A DNA stretch of 64,000 bases, taken from contig CM040104.1 in assembly GCA_022496805.1 (NCBI GenBank), positions 5,059,650 to 5,123,649 on the forward strand, written 5' to 3'. The notes under the pieces were generated by a model that was not told the origin of the DNA, searched no databases, and saw only the letters and a program-made list of their open reading frames with translations. Each line of letters opens with the position of its first letter. Position 1 is the first letter of the stretch. The stretch is from Pohlia nutans (lineage: Eukaryota; Streptophyta; Bryopsida; Bryales; Mniaceae). A program made the position numbers and the translations under genes. This document shows, piece after piece, positions 47,443 through 59,151 of the stretch.

Positions 47443-48896
47443 TTGGTCACGTTGTCTGATGATTTGTTGATTCAGAATATACGATGTCAAGCAATAACGG
47501 GATTTTCAGTGTCCGCCATCGCTTGGTGTTGGACCAGATATTCCTGTTGACCAGATATTGACCAGATATCATCAGTTATTGACCAGCATATTTTATCGAA
47601 GAGTATCACGGACAGAATTGGGTGTTTGGGTTACACTATCTGGACTTGGAATATTTTGTTTTACTGCGGGTCAGTTCACAGTACCAGTGACTTTTGTTGG
47701 TGCTAATTTTAGCCAGATTGCTACATAAAATTTGGGCTATTGATGCAAAGGACTCTTGAAAAAAGTGAGGGAATAATAGCCAAATTTCCTACATACGTGG
47801 AGTCAAGATGTGTAGCCTTTTAAATCTAGGTATCACCCTGGAGTAATTGCCTAAGTAGCACATGTGTATTACCATGATATTACGTATATATTAATATGAA
47901 AAGAACATGATCCAAGGAGTGTGGATTACTCTTCATGTAGCAGAAATGCTAAACTGTCTCCTAACAAAAAAGAATCACTTGTCTAGTTTACTCTATAGCC
48001 GTTTGGTTGAACAGACCTTAGACAACTGCACTTACAATTGGCCATGAGGACAATGTAGAAGTTTATGTGTAGGGTAAGCCCCTAGAGCAAGGAGCTTCAC
48101 CAATTCCAACAAGCTTCCACCATTCGGGCAAAGCCTAAACGGTGGAAGCTTGTTTCGGTGAAGCCCCTGTTCCATGGGCTTACCCGGCATAAAGAACATT
48201 AAAATTTCTTTACAACTTTTACTAGCTTGTAGAGTGGGCCGGTATTCTTCAATGTGGTAACTATTGTGGTCGCTAGTTGCTCTTGGTAAATGTTGACATA
48301 GTCACAATGATTAGGGGGGCAAGCACAACAAAGTGTATCACAAAAGTGGGATACTCAAATTGGAAAATATCCCATGCCTACAAAAACACCAAAAATGAAG
48401 TGATCTTCGATTAGCTCTTTTATTTTTGCATTTACTTATGTTCCTCACATGCATAGACATTGTAGGAATGTGTTTTAGTCCAAGAACCATACAACATTTA
48501 GAGTTTTAATGGCATCAAAGTGAATCATAATAAATTGTAAATTTCTTGTTTTTCCACTACAATGAGAGTGAATTCACATGATAATGGTTTGGTTAGTGTA
48601 TGTTGTCCTCTGTAATGATGAGGAGTAGTACTATTTGATGACTGCCTTGAAGTTTTAGTTACGCAATTTCGAAAAGTATGGTTTGAAAGGTTTAAAGCGT
48701 TGATTTTTCAAACTCACTTTTGGATACTTTTTTTTTAAATGATTTTATAAATTGTAAAAAAGTTGAAGTTTTCATGAACTTAGATTTTAAAGTACGTTGC
48801 ATATATAAATTAAGATTTTTGATAGTTTGGATTTTGCCATTTATACTAGAATTTCTACTTTAAAAGGTAAAATAATTTTGAATTTTTTTTTAAGGA
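47443..48896. repeat. Diverged segmental duplication, copy 2
   Basis: Direct partner of 1-1980, starting at GGTCACGTT about 460 bp after the Bet v 1 stop. It carries two insertions missing from copy 1 (about 47675-47995 and 48420-48560) and the empty sites for three copy 1 insertions (near 48263, 48352 and at 48860). No gene. Confidence 0.85.
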
Positions 48897-49062
48897 TTTG
48901 AACTTCTTCTTTACAAGCTAAAACAATGATTTTTTAAAGTAAAAGATACTATAAGCTCAAAAATATTTGTCAAGATTCCAATAAGGTAAAAATAAACTCA
49001 CTTGAAATAATTTACAATACTACCATGTGAGTAAATCTTAAGTCACTTTGTCCATTGATTAA

Positions 49063-49637
49063 CCCCTAACCGTCCAATCGTCTACAAAGTAGACGATGTA
49101 TAGAATCAAACACAATTTTCTCATCCGTCATTGACTTTTTGCAGTGTGGATTTTTTACTATATATTTTATAGGAAGTTAGCTTCATGCATGTGTGATCCG
49201 ATTAGAAAAGGGATGATTTGTGAAATTTTTATGCCTCATTTCATGTTGTAGTGATTCATCCAAATTTTCAAATATTTCAGTGTAAAAGTGCTCCTAAAAA
49301 CTTTAACTCATAAAATAAAGCAACCAAAAAGTCTCCAAAAATCACTACACTTAGAGTATTTCATTTCAACCAATCACAACAAATTTCATGTACAAATTGT
49401 CAAAATCTTATTTGTAATCAAATTACAACAAAATTTTAAATTTCAAATTTCAAATTTTACACAAAAATATTGGTGACAACAGTCATAGATCTAACCGTAT
49501 CATGGATAGAATCAAAAATTCATAATGTACAACTTGTATTCATATGTCAAGTTCAAAATATCCCTCTTAGTTACATTTTATAAGACAATCGTCTTTGAAA
49601 TTCTCCAAATCTGGAGAAGATGGAGGACATTTAGGAG
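49063..49637. mobile_element. 575 bp piggyBac-like element at TTAA
   Basis: TTAA lies at both ends (49059-49062, 49638-49641). The left end is CCCCTAACCGTCCAATC; the right end read inward is CTCCTAAATGTCCTCC. Adjacent inner words CGTCTAC/GTAGACG form a short hairpin beside the left end. Non-coding. Confidence 0.7.
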
Positions 49638-50310
49638 TTAAAAAATTACAGTGAAGTGCTAATAGTGCTTTGTAAAGTATACCACTTAGCAATGGCTTTG
49701 TCTGGCCCCACTGTAGACGGTGCAGCATATTCCACACCCAACAAGACTTAATTAGTAGCTAATTGAACAGATAGAGTCCCAAGGTGATGAGCAGAGTGCA
49801 TGAAAGAAAGGCAGAGGGCACGAAGGCTACTGAATGTTATGCACTAATCAAAGTAAACGGTATGCTTCTCCTTTTTATATCTTTCCTTTGATGTATGGTA
49901 GAATCCTGGGGAAAAGCCAAGCCCTGCAAAGATGTGATTCTATCTTGGTAATTAATCAAATTTTGTATCCGTCGTGGTCATAGAGCAATCAGCTTCGTCA
50001 GATAAAACCTCCACATGACCTAATAAAGCTACTTCTTCAAATCTAAATCTGGGACTAAGAGAACATCGGAGTATTGAATGACGTCAATGACTGATACTGA
50101 TTAATTCAGACTTAGATAGCGACAATGAATTTGATTCATATTCCATCAACGCTTTACCATGTGCAAGCTGTCTCAGATTCAATGAGTTACCTGGCTTGAA
50201 GATTCATGAAGGATTTAGACCCAGTCACGAAGAAGAACTCTTAAAATTGGTGCAGTTTGGACCAACACTCTCTCACTTCGATCGTGGAGAATTGGAAAAT
50301 TTGGTATTGG

Positions 50311-50440
50311 CACTACAAGCAAACCCACCGCTTTTCACTGACTGCAATCGAGGGAACCCTTGTCCTATGTGACCAAAAGCACTCACCAAATCTGGAATGG
50401 CTCAAAATAGCAATGAGAAGCGACCAGATTTCTTGTAGTG
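50311..50440. mobile_element. 130 bp CACTA MITE, TGG target duplication
   Basis: The ends CACTACAAGCAAACCCACCG and, read inward, CACTACAAGAAATCTGGTCG are followed by CGCTT.TCA.TG in both. TGG flanks both sides (50308-50310, 50441-50443). It is too short to code and would be mobilised by a CACTA helper. Confidence 0.85.
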
Positions 50441-50474
50441 TGGAGTTTTCTGAGTTGTTCGTAACGAGACATGT

Positions 50475-50647
50475 CACTACAAGGAGAAGGCGTCGCTTTT
50501 CACTTGGTAGGTGAGTCAAACGGCGCCACTTCGTACTCACTACCCAAGCGCTCAAGAGTAGATGAGTGCGATTTATCAAGTAGGACAAGTGTGTAAAGTG
50601 AACTCTGACATTGTTCTGAGTGAGAAGCGATGCCTTTGCTACTAGTG
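50475..50647. mobile_element. 173 bp CACTA MITE, TGT target duplication
   Basis: The ends CACTACAAGGAGAAGGCGTC and, inward from the right, CACTAGTAGCAAAGGCATCG share the CGCTT.TCACT subterminal with the neighbouring MITE. TGT flanks both sides (50472-50474, 50648-50650). Confidence 0.8.
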
Positions 50648-50685
50648 TGTGGATTTGCCCAGTATAACCTTGGAGCAACATAAGA

Positions 50686-50960
50686 TAGATTGCAAGGAGG
50701 AGCTAAACCAGTCCGATGCTGTCAAAAGCGCATGGCACCGGGTATAGTGCAAATTTTGAAAAGAAAGCTCGACAAATTATTGGAGGGAGGTTTCATCATG
50801 CAAGTTAAAAAACACCGAATGGGTTTAGAGTGCAGTTGTCATTGTTTCAAAAAAGGGATGTAAATGGAGAATTTGGGTAAACTACAAAGCTTTAGATTTG
50901 GTTTAAAAAAGGACACACAACCCTTACTTACCTTTCATAGATGAACTATAGGGCGAACTA
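50686..50960 (+). pseudogene. Ty3/gypsy reverse-transcriptase fragment, copy 1
   Basis: Frames on the plus strand give LDKLLEGGFI, then KKGCKWRIWVNYKALD and PYLPFIDEL, the start of a gypsy reverse transcriptase (family pattern KKDGxWRxCVDYRALN...PLPxID), broken by stops and shifts. The segment is bounded by TA on both sides and repeats at 52607-52881 with two differences in 275 bp. Confidence 0.7.
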
Positions 50961-52606
50961 CAGTGGCGACCAGAAGTCTTCGCACAGTGGCCCATCACTT
51001 CAACAGGTGTTGACTATAGCTTAGTAAGTGGGTTTACAAGGAGATTTTTTGGGTTAGCATTAATTGATACACCACATGGCACCTAATTAACATTGACTCC
51101 CCAAAACTTTGCCACTTGTAGAAATTATTCATGCAAAAATCGTGAAGGGGTGTGTACAACTTAATATGCACATCAGTTGTACACACCACTATCTTCTCAT
51201 TAAAATTGCACTTGTGAGGCTTTTTGTTTTGGATTTTTTTTGTATGATTTGGAGAGGCCTTTGGTGATTCACTATGGCTCCTAGAAGGTCTGAGAATCAA
51301 CGTAGGGCAGTTCTTGAGATGTATGAGCGAGGCAACTCATATGGCCAGATTTCTGCAGTTTTGGGCATTCCTCGAAGCACTTCTTCTGACATAGTGCAAA
51401 GGTTCCGTGAGAGAGAGAGTCTAACAGATAAAACTTCACCTGGTAGACCTAGAATTCTAGATGAACGCGGTGACCGTGGCATTGTGAGGAGATTAAATGA
51501 TCCAAATACTAGCACAGCGGCAGCTATAGGAAGAGTGTTACGATCTGAGGGCTTCCAATTGAGTGATAATACGGTGAAAAGGAGTCTTCGGAGGCAAGGG
51601 TTGAGAGCATGCGTGAAGACCAAGAAGCCAATTTTGACAAAGAAACATCGAGCACGTCGTTTGCAGTGGGCAAAGAAGTGCAAGCATGCAGATTGGGAGT
51701 TTTGGGCTCATGTCATTTTTTCTGATGAGTCTAAATTCAATCTTTTTGGCTCAGATGGACGTCAGTATTGTTGGAGAAAGAGTGGAGATCGTCTTTTAGA
51801 TCAGCATGTGCAATCTACAGTCAAACATGGAGGAGGAAACATAATGGTTTGGGGTTGTATGACTTGGGAAGGAGTTGGCAAGCTTCACCTGATTGAAGGG
51901 AAGATGGATAAATATGTATATTGCAACATTTTAGAGACGGAACTTATGGGTACTATACAGATGCAAGGTTTAGAGGAGGATGAGGTTATTTTCCAGCATG
52001 ATAATGACCCAAAGCATACTGCACATTATGTTGTAGAGTGGTTGCCTGCTCAAAAATTTGAGCTTATTGGACACCCTCCACAATCACCTGATCTCAATCC
52101 AATAGAACATCTTTGGAATGAAGTAGATCGTCGTCTGAGAAGGTCTAAAAGGAAACCAACTAGTAAAAGTGACTTATGGGAGAAGATCCAAGAAATTTGG
52201 TACGGTATAGAGCCTGATGTTGTTAGGAAGTTAATACGCTCTATGCCTCAAAGAGCTCTTGATGTCTACCATGCAAGAGGTGGCCACACACGGTGGTAGT
52301 GTTTGTGAGTGCTTATGAGTTGAATCATTGAGTTATAAAGGTGTTTAGTAATTTTTAGTCTTATTTTCTATAGTTGATATGCAATAAAAATCAATTTGAC
52401 CATAAAGAATTGTACAGGCTTGTTACACATTTGAATTATTGTGTGTTTTTCTAATTCATATTTTCATTGAAAACTTTGTGTTTTATGCCTGTTGCAACTA
52501 TACGTGCTTGTGGTTGTGTTCTTGTTATTTTATGAGAGTTCATGTAGATTTGGCAAGTATTTAAAAAAAAAAACTCCTCTTGTACAACTATTTGTGGTTG
52601 CCACTG
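50961..52606. mobile_element. Intact Tc1/mariner element, 1646 bp
   Basis: The ends CAGTGGCGACCAGAAG and, inward from the right, CAGTGGCAACCACAAA are flanked by TA. It carries a complete transposase. The flanks are not the usual single TA pair alone but a 275 bp direct repeat (50686-50960 and 52607-52881) whose copies each begin and end with TA. Confidence 0.9.
51274..52299 (+). CDS. Tc1-type (DD34E) transposase, intact
   Basis: 341 residues, normal for Tc1/Tc3 transposases, which cut and paste the element at TA sites in the nucleus. Two helix-turn-helix units lie at the N-terminus (NQRRAVLEMYERGNSYGQIS at about 8-27, and the second from about 65), with a GRPR-like linker (SPGRPRIL). Catalytic residues: D in VIFSDESKFN, D in FQHDNDPKHTA, E in SPDLNPIEHLWNEV, with 34 residues between the last two. 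The frame has no stops or shifts from ATG to TAG. The two N-terminal segments, intact core and full ends suggest a recently active element. Its lineage differs from the copy at 13692-15280. Confidence 0.95.
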   Translation: MAPRRSENQRRAVLEMYERGNSYGQISAVLGIPRSTSSDIVQRFRERESLTDKTSPGRPRILDERGDRGIVRRLNDPNTSTAAAIGRVLRSEGFQLSDNTVKRSLRRQGLRACVKTKKPILTKKHRARRLQWAKKCKHADWEFWAHVIFSDESKFNLFGSDGRQYCWRKSGDRLLDQHVQSTVKHGGGNIMVWGCMTWEGVGKLHLIEGKMDKYVYCNILETELMGTIQMQGLEEDEVIFQHDNDPKHTAHYVVEWLPAQKFELIGHPPQSPDLNPIEHLWNEVDRRLRRSKRKPTSKSDLWEKIQEIWYGIEPDVVRKLIRSMPQRALDVYHARGGHTRW

Positions 52607-52881
52607 TAGATTGCAAGGAGGAGCTAAACCAGTCCGATGCTGTCAAAAGCGCATGGCACCGGGTATAGTGCAAATTTTGAAAAGAAAGCTCGACAAATTA
52701 TTGGAGGGAGGTTTCATCATGCAAGTTAAAAAACACCGAATGGGTTTAGACTGCAGTTGTCATTGTTTCAAAAAAGGGATGTAAATGGAGAATTTGGGTA
52801 AACTACAAAGCTTTAGATTTGGTTTAAAAAAGGACACACAACCCTTACTTACCTTTCATAGATGAACTATAGGGCGAAGTA
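52607..52881 (+). pseudogene. Ty3/gypsy reverse-transcriptase fragment, copy 2
   Basis: Same sequence as 50686-50960. The gypsy homology appears to continue past the repeat (GAAGTAACAGGGCATGAG, compare the family LLDEVAGHE), which suggests copy 2 keeps the original right junction. Confidence 0.65.
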
Positions 52882-52907
52882 ACAGGGCATGAGAGAGACA
52901 ATCAATA

Positions 52908-53040
52908 CTAGAAGAAATTCGGGATTCTGACGACTACAAGTATCCGGCTTGAGCAAACTAGTCCGTTATGACTGTCATTAGTCATTATAGACTAGTTTGA
53001 GTCGTATATTTGTAATCTTAGAATCATGGATTTCTTCTAG
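52908..53040. mobile_element. 133 bp MITE, CTAGAAGAAAT ends
   Basis: The ends CTAGAAGAAATTC and, inward from the right, CTAGAAGAAATCC are followed on both sides by GGATTC/ATGATTC. Inner words ACTAGT, AGTCAT and ATGACT resemble CACTA subterminal motifs, so it may be a degenerate CACTA MITE. No clear target duplication. Confidence 0.55.
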
Positions 53041-53159
53041 AGCGTTTTGCGACGGCCATGTCAACTACCATCACATTCGTATCCACAAAGATGACATTCT
53101 CAAGACCACATTTACGACGCCATGATGGGGACTATGTTTGCATACACTGGGAACTTTGA

Positions 53160-53405
53160 CTGGTTTAGCCGGGGCTAAACTGGGGTGGTTTAGCCCCTTC
53201 TTTAGCCCCCCTTAGCACTATGTGAAAAATGGGGGGGGGCTAAATTTTTGTACCATTAGCCCCCATTTTAGTCCCCTTTTTGTACAATTAGCCAGGGCTA
53301 AAACACAAATTAGCCGGGGCTAAAATGGAAGATTCGGGTTTAGCCGGGGCTAAACTGGGGTGGTTTAGCCCCCCCAAGCCAGTTTAGCCCCGGGGGCTAA
53401 ACTCT
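53160..53405. repeat. Fold-back repeat built of GGGGCTAAA/TTTAGCCCC
   Basis: More than a dozen TTTAGCCCC or GGGGCTAAA words occur in both orientations, including two near-identical blocks TTTAGCCGGGGCTAAACTGG at 53164 and 53341. It can fold on itself over most of its length. It resembles fold-back MITEs, but ends and target duplication are not clear. Confidence 0.65.
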
Positions 53406-53697
53406 CCAAAGCTTCCAGTGATACTTGTGGATGCCATTTGTGATACCAAAATGACAAATGGACAATTTTCCTACAGTATTCTCTACACACTAAGATTTAC
53501 GACTCAAGATACTTCATTGACACTCATGGATTTCTGAAGAAAAAGAGCATTTCATTCTCCAGTTTTGATCGGAGCCAGTCTATTACCCCATTTATCCCTG
53601 AACTGATCCTGATTCTTATGAACTGCCTCGTCATCACTGCAACAATTTAGTTGACTTCACAGAAAACTGATAATATGCTACCCTTATGCCCATTGCT

Positions 53698-54158
53698 TGT
53701 GTTTGCAGGTCATATCACCGTTGAGAAATTGCCTTTTCACCAAAGGAATCAAAATGGCTTCATGGTATGGGTTTCGGCCACTACAAAAACAACCTTCACA
53801 AATAAGGTAGACTTATTGACAAATATACTAGAGTTATCCTTTAACTCACCTTGAGTTAGAATAAGATATCATGAGTTTTGCTTTAATATGTACTCTTATT
53901 TGTTCACTCCAAATAGTTATAAGGTATGGAAGAATTTGGTGGTCTCTCATTATTTATTAGGACGGTGTGTAAGAGCTTGATGGTCTCTAAACTCAAGGAA
54001 AACTTATAAGAGTATATTAAAACAAAACTCAACGGTGATATGACCTGCAAACAGTAGAGTTATCCTTTAACTCACCTAGAGTTATCCTTAACTCATGGTA
54101 TCTTATTCTGAAAGCTCTAGCCAAGGTGAGTTAAAGAATAACTTTACTATCCACAAAC
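53698..54158. repeat. Interleaved inverted repeats, likely composite MITEs
   Basis: GTTTGCAGGTCATATCACCG (about 53700) is inverted at about 54030-54053. A second pair, AGAGTTATCCTTTAACTCAC (about 53830) against about 54131-54155, overlaps the first in ABAB order instead of nesting. The second pair's left block also repeats directly near 54056. This order suggests an insertion and partial duplication. Confidence 0.55.
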
Positions 54159-54319
54159 ATAATAAGATTTCCACATCCTACGGTTGGATCGAGACTATAT
54201 TTGGCAAAGTATAAGTTTTCTCATAGCCTCGCGACATTTTGGTCTTTTTAATTTTTTAATTTTTTTAATTTTTGAGACAAATACAGAGAATTGCATAGCA
54301 AGTGGGGATTTCGGTCATT

Positions 54320-54550
54320 GTTGGACCCTAAACAAAAAAAATTCAAATGCTCGGGCAGTGTGATCATCAAATCCAGAGACTATATGATATGTCCATCACT
54401 TGACAAAGCTAGACCTTGAAATTTGTCAATGTGACCTCGGAGCACACACTCGCATATTCCTGTCCTATGGTCCCACATGTGCACCTTTCCATCTGAAGAG
54501 CCTGAACAAATGAGTTGTGATGTAGGACACCATTGAAGTTGTAGCACCCA
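54320..54550 (-). pseudogene. WD40 (AAMP-like) gene fragment, second copy
   Basis: Closely matches 3920-4140, the last WD repeat and the one before it, in the same orientation. Homology stops at TTGTAGCACCC. It confirms that pieces of this gene spread in the genome, perhaps carried by repeats. Confidence 0.75.
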
Positions 54551-57500
54551 TAACATTCAGTAGCCTTCCAAGAGGCTGCTTTTTAGTTTCATCCACCTTT
54601 ATATATGGAGTGACCAATGATATGTAATTGAATGAACTATTGAATCAAATAAACAATTACAAAACACTATTGAATTGTGATTGAGTACGCGTCCCTTTAA
54701 CGCAGCAGGGTGGAGATGCTCTTAACTCGGCAACTTTCAAGCTACCAAAAGCGTCATTTCTCCACAAATCCAGAAACTATAAATTAAGAAAAAATCCTTC
54801 TCAACATACATCATAAATCAAGGTTTATGTTGACTCTGCATGAATCATTTGGGATTCACCACTTCACATGAGGATTGGCAATTCTCAGACTTCGTTACTC
54901 ATGCTTCAACGTGATACACCCGTTCCGTGAACCTCATAATAGAGTTATCTGCAAAGTCTGGACCAAAGTTTGTGAAAACTATGGTTGAGAACCCAATAAA
55001 AGTAGACATGTCAGTTGCTTTTAAAAAACTGAAGGTGTGAAGTTTCAAGGCTCCAAAAACGGTGCCCAAAAACTTTAGACCCTCAATTTTCTTGATCCAA
55101 TCAATTTTAGTTAATTCAAGGAGCCCCAGGCTTTGACTCCAATTGTGATGTCCCTGAATTAGCTTTATGCTCTTGCCAAATCCAAATCAATGCTTCTCTT
55201 TCCACCACCGGCTCATCCGGCGCATGCCCTGTTTTTCGCTAATTAATGAGCCTCACTCAATTTACTTTTCCCAAAATTTCAATAAAACTGAGACTGTAAG
55301 TGACATCGCGTTTGCGGGAAAACTCTAATGTCAATTCAAAAACGCTGAAAAAGAGAATTAATTAGGGCTGAAAGAAGAGAATTGGTACCGATGGGGAGAG
55401 TAGCGACACCGGACAACTCGGGCAGGGAATCAAGCGAAATCCAAAGCTCCAGAGCTCCATAATATCACACTACCTCGAGCAAGGAACGAGCTCCAGCAAC
55501 GAAGGAAGTTCTGTGGAGTATCCAATAAGACAGGGTATTAATCGAAGCAGGGTATCAACACCCCGGGTCCCAAGAATCGAAGGTCGAGGAGGAAGACGTC
55601 AAGCAGAGCAAACCCTCTTCGTGCTCGCCTCTTGCGCTGCGCTCTCCTGTCTCTGCCCGGCGATGGCTGTGCTCCATTTCCAGCTTCACTAGTTTACCTT
55701 ACCCTAGTTCAATCAGTCTGGCCAGATCGAAGCGCCGTCTCGATCGATGCAGTAGGTGAGTCCTGATCGGTGGAACCCTCGCTTGCCTCCTTTACCGACA
55801 CTTGAAACTGGATCCGCTTTTGTTGCGACTGGAGTTTTGAACGTTCGTGTGATGCTTGCCTACACGTTGTTGTCTGCTTTGTAACGGGAATGGTATTTTA
55901 CGAGTACTGCTGAAGTGGCCGGGTAGAACAACTTAGAACGACAGTGGGATGTTGCTTTTACTAGAGTAATGGGGTTTATGAGCACAAGTTCTCGTGTTTT
56001 TTGGAGAGTGATCATCTGGTGATGGTTGCAGGTGTATACTCCGATGATCCTGCAGGCCAGATCACTGGAAGCAGACACATGACTCGATTTTAGACGCTTC
56101 TTTCTTTTGGTACGACCCTGTTTCACAAGTCCTACTCCTCTCTTGTTGATGGCATATTATGGTTGGATCTAGAGTCGTAGCCTCTTTCTTTTAGGCTGTC
56201 TGTGCTCCTGAGTCCGTCACAGACTTATGGATCCTAATTAAGGACATGATGGTCGTGATTTAGTCTGGACAAGAAGATTGTGATTAATGATCGTCTTGGG
56301 TCTCCTGGCTCTAGACCGTTTATTTACTACATATCTTTGCTAATAGCACTTCCTTTCTGGAACTACCCTGACCTACAGACTCTTTGTTCAGGTTGGTCTC
56401 AGGACCAACTTTACTTTTGTTCTTCATGCCTCGCTAGATTTAGGTTCCCATCCTTATATTTTTTCTTAGCGGATTACATTTGTCTGTTGTAGATCAATCG
56501 CAGCTCCCTTAAGTGAAGAGAGGATGGTCATGTCACTGGAACTTGTAGGTTGATTTGTCGACTCTTTTGTTGTCATTTTCGGAGCGACTTCCCGTGGTTC
56601 ATAGTTGCAATGAAACACGATTCTGTATCTGTAAAAACGTACAGAAAGGTTTCCTGGGGTAGGGGATACGTACCTGTGGTAGGGCGTGCAGTGTTTAACC
56701 TCACCTCCATGCATCCAGCTGCTTCCAAGGAAAGTTTTGGAGGTAATGGATCATTCAGAAGAATCTCTTTGTTTGCTTCATACCTTGATTCAGAATGGAT
56801 TCGGGTTTCATTGCTACTCATCGCTTGCGCATGACTCCGTTCTGGAAGAGAGAGAGACTCCCAAGTTTATTTTTTGTTTAGGTTTCGAGCTCATTTCATG
56901 TCCTGGCTTCACAAGTGCATTTGAAGTTTAGTCGGCGTGCATTCTTCCGTGCCTGTTAAATCTTCGATGAGTTTGGAAATATCTAGTTGGTCTTAGGAAG
57001 TTTGGCCTTTCCAGTGGCTTCAACAAAACTTTCAATACGCTAAAAATAGATCTGAGGTTAAGCAGTAGCTGAGAGTAACAGCCTGTTTGCCTAAACAAAA
57101 TTTCATAAGCTATTCATGTTGTATATGTATAGTTAGTAATTTAGTGCATTTTATCGCCCTTGAAAATGTCAAAAACAAGTCTCGTGTCTTTGGTAGTATG
57201 AGACGACCCACAAATGTTAAGGACCTCCTAATAATAGAGCACACTCAGCCATGGGAATGACCTAACTACCTTTATTAGTTCTCTGCTATAATTGGAAACT
57301 TCGACAAAAGCTAGCATCTTGACACTCAGATGCTACCATGTTTACTCCGTGGCAAAAACTGAGGAATATTGTTACACTCCCGTAGAGTTCATCAGATTAT
57401 TTCGAAGCTCAGACACGTTGAGACATCACTGGCAGTGTTTGGTGAGTTGTAGGAATTCTTGCTGGTACTTTCTGTTTGCTTGGATGGTGTCTTATACGTT

Positions 57501-59151
57501 CCATTCCCTCCTTTTCCCAAGACTTTGTGAGTGCGTCTTCTCTTGCATGTCTCCTCTCTTGCATGGCTCCTCTATCGTGTGGTTCGTCTCTTTGCGATAC
57601 CATGAAATTTATTTGCTTTGAAGCGTTTCTAAACATATTTGAAATGCGCTTTGTCCATTTCCAAACATCGATTCAACCCAGTCCTAATATGGATCTTAGA
57701 TTTGTTGCCTCTCCTTTGGTTGTCATATGTGTCTCATTAGTGCCCTAGCATCATAAACAGTGTCTAAATGGGTAAGGTTCTTTTCAAATATTTGTCAGAT
57801 CCTGTTGGGGTAGAAAGACGATTCAAATGCTTTCAATCATGCATTATCTTGGATGCCCTTCAAATAAACTTTGAATTTTGAACTATGAATTTCAAAGTAT
57901 TGATTGTTGGTATAATCAAAACCAACCCAAGGTTCTCATGTTCAACAGGCAAGAATCTATGTGGGCCATGTTTACCTTCGAAGGGATGATTCTTTGATGT
58001 AATCGCCTTTTATTGTCGTGTTTGTTAAAATGCAAGAGTTCATAGTGTCAAAGTTGTGGCATTCATGTGCATTAAGATCTACTAATTACGAGTGGTAAAG
58101 ATCTGGGGTTCCCAACAAGCAATCTACAAAAGTGCTAATGTGTAGAAATTTTTCCATTTTAACAAATGTGGAGTTCTGTGCAAGTTGAAGTTGTTTGCAT
58201 TTTGACAAACGTGATTGCGTTTAGAACATTGGACTACATCCGTATGGTTATTGATCAGTAGGCACCCCCTATTTCCGTTCAACTCCTTAGTTCACCTATG
58301 TTAGCATGCATGTATGATAAAGATTCCACTTTGTTGAAATAGCTATTGTCCGGGTTCGTGTTGAAGAGTTGAGAAGTATAGTTGAGCCAGGTATATTTCC
58401 AAAGTAATGTACTCTATAGGAAAGTCAGTTTGATGTACTTCTTACATGTGTCTTTGCTCTACAATGTAAACTTGCCCTTTATTTTGTCTATACAAATTCA
58501 TCTTGCTTCATAGCGCTAGTTGTTTCTTTGCAGGTTGTTTGGGTTATTCTGGTGATTTTGTGAAATTCGAGGACTTGTCCTCAGTAGCCGTGGTGCTTTG
58601 ATGCTTCTACTTGTGAAGCTTGCTAGTAGTACAATGCTATGAATGTTATGGAGATGCTGACCTATTTCTACGATGCAAAGCCCCCGACTTGATTTGAAAA
58701 GGTGGGTTGATTTGAGTAATGACCTAACCATCTAGATTACAATAATGATATGGCTGTTGTTTATTGTGCCTTATTTATTGTGATTTATTATGTACTAAGA
58801 TTCATTCCATTTATGCTAATCAGTTGTTAAATTGCTTCATGCAAAGTCTAGGTTTTTTGCCATTTGGTTTCTACTTTCAACATTGTAACATTTAGTTAAC
58901 ACTTCAAATTCATTATTTTTGACATTTGCAAGTGGCTAGTAAATGTGGCAGCTTACTAGTTGATCATCATGGCATGTTCTTGTTTCCTTTTAAGTGGATT
59001 AATTCTATTTCTAAAATTTTGAATTTGCACATTTCAAGACTGACATTGTGCTTTTGGATTGCTCAGTAGGTTAGAACACGACTCTTGAATGAGAGAGGAG
59101 GATTTGTGCTTGAATCATGAAGCATATTCTTAATTGGTTGGGCATGGAGTG
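54551..59151. other. Intergenic or long leader region before the NLR gene
   Basis: No coding exon can be supported. 55600-55760 is GC-richer and ends at a donor-like CAGTAGGTGAGTCC; together with acceptor-like GCAG sites (56031, 58533) it could be 5' untranslated exons with long introns for the gene at 59152. This is inference; frames up to 109 codons here show no domains. Confidence 0.35.
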
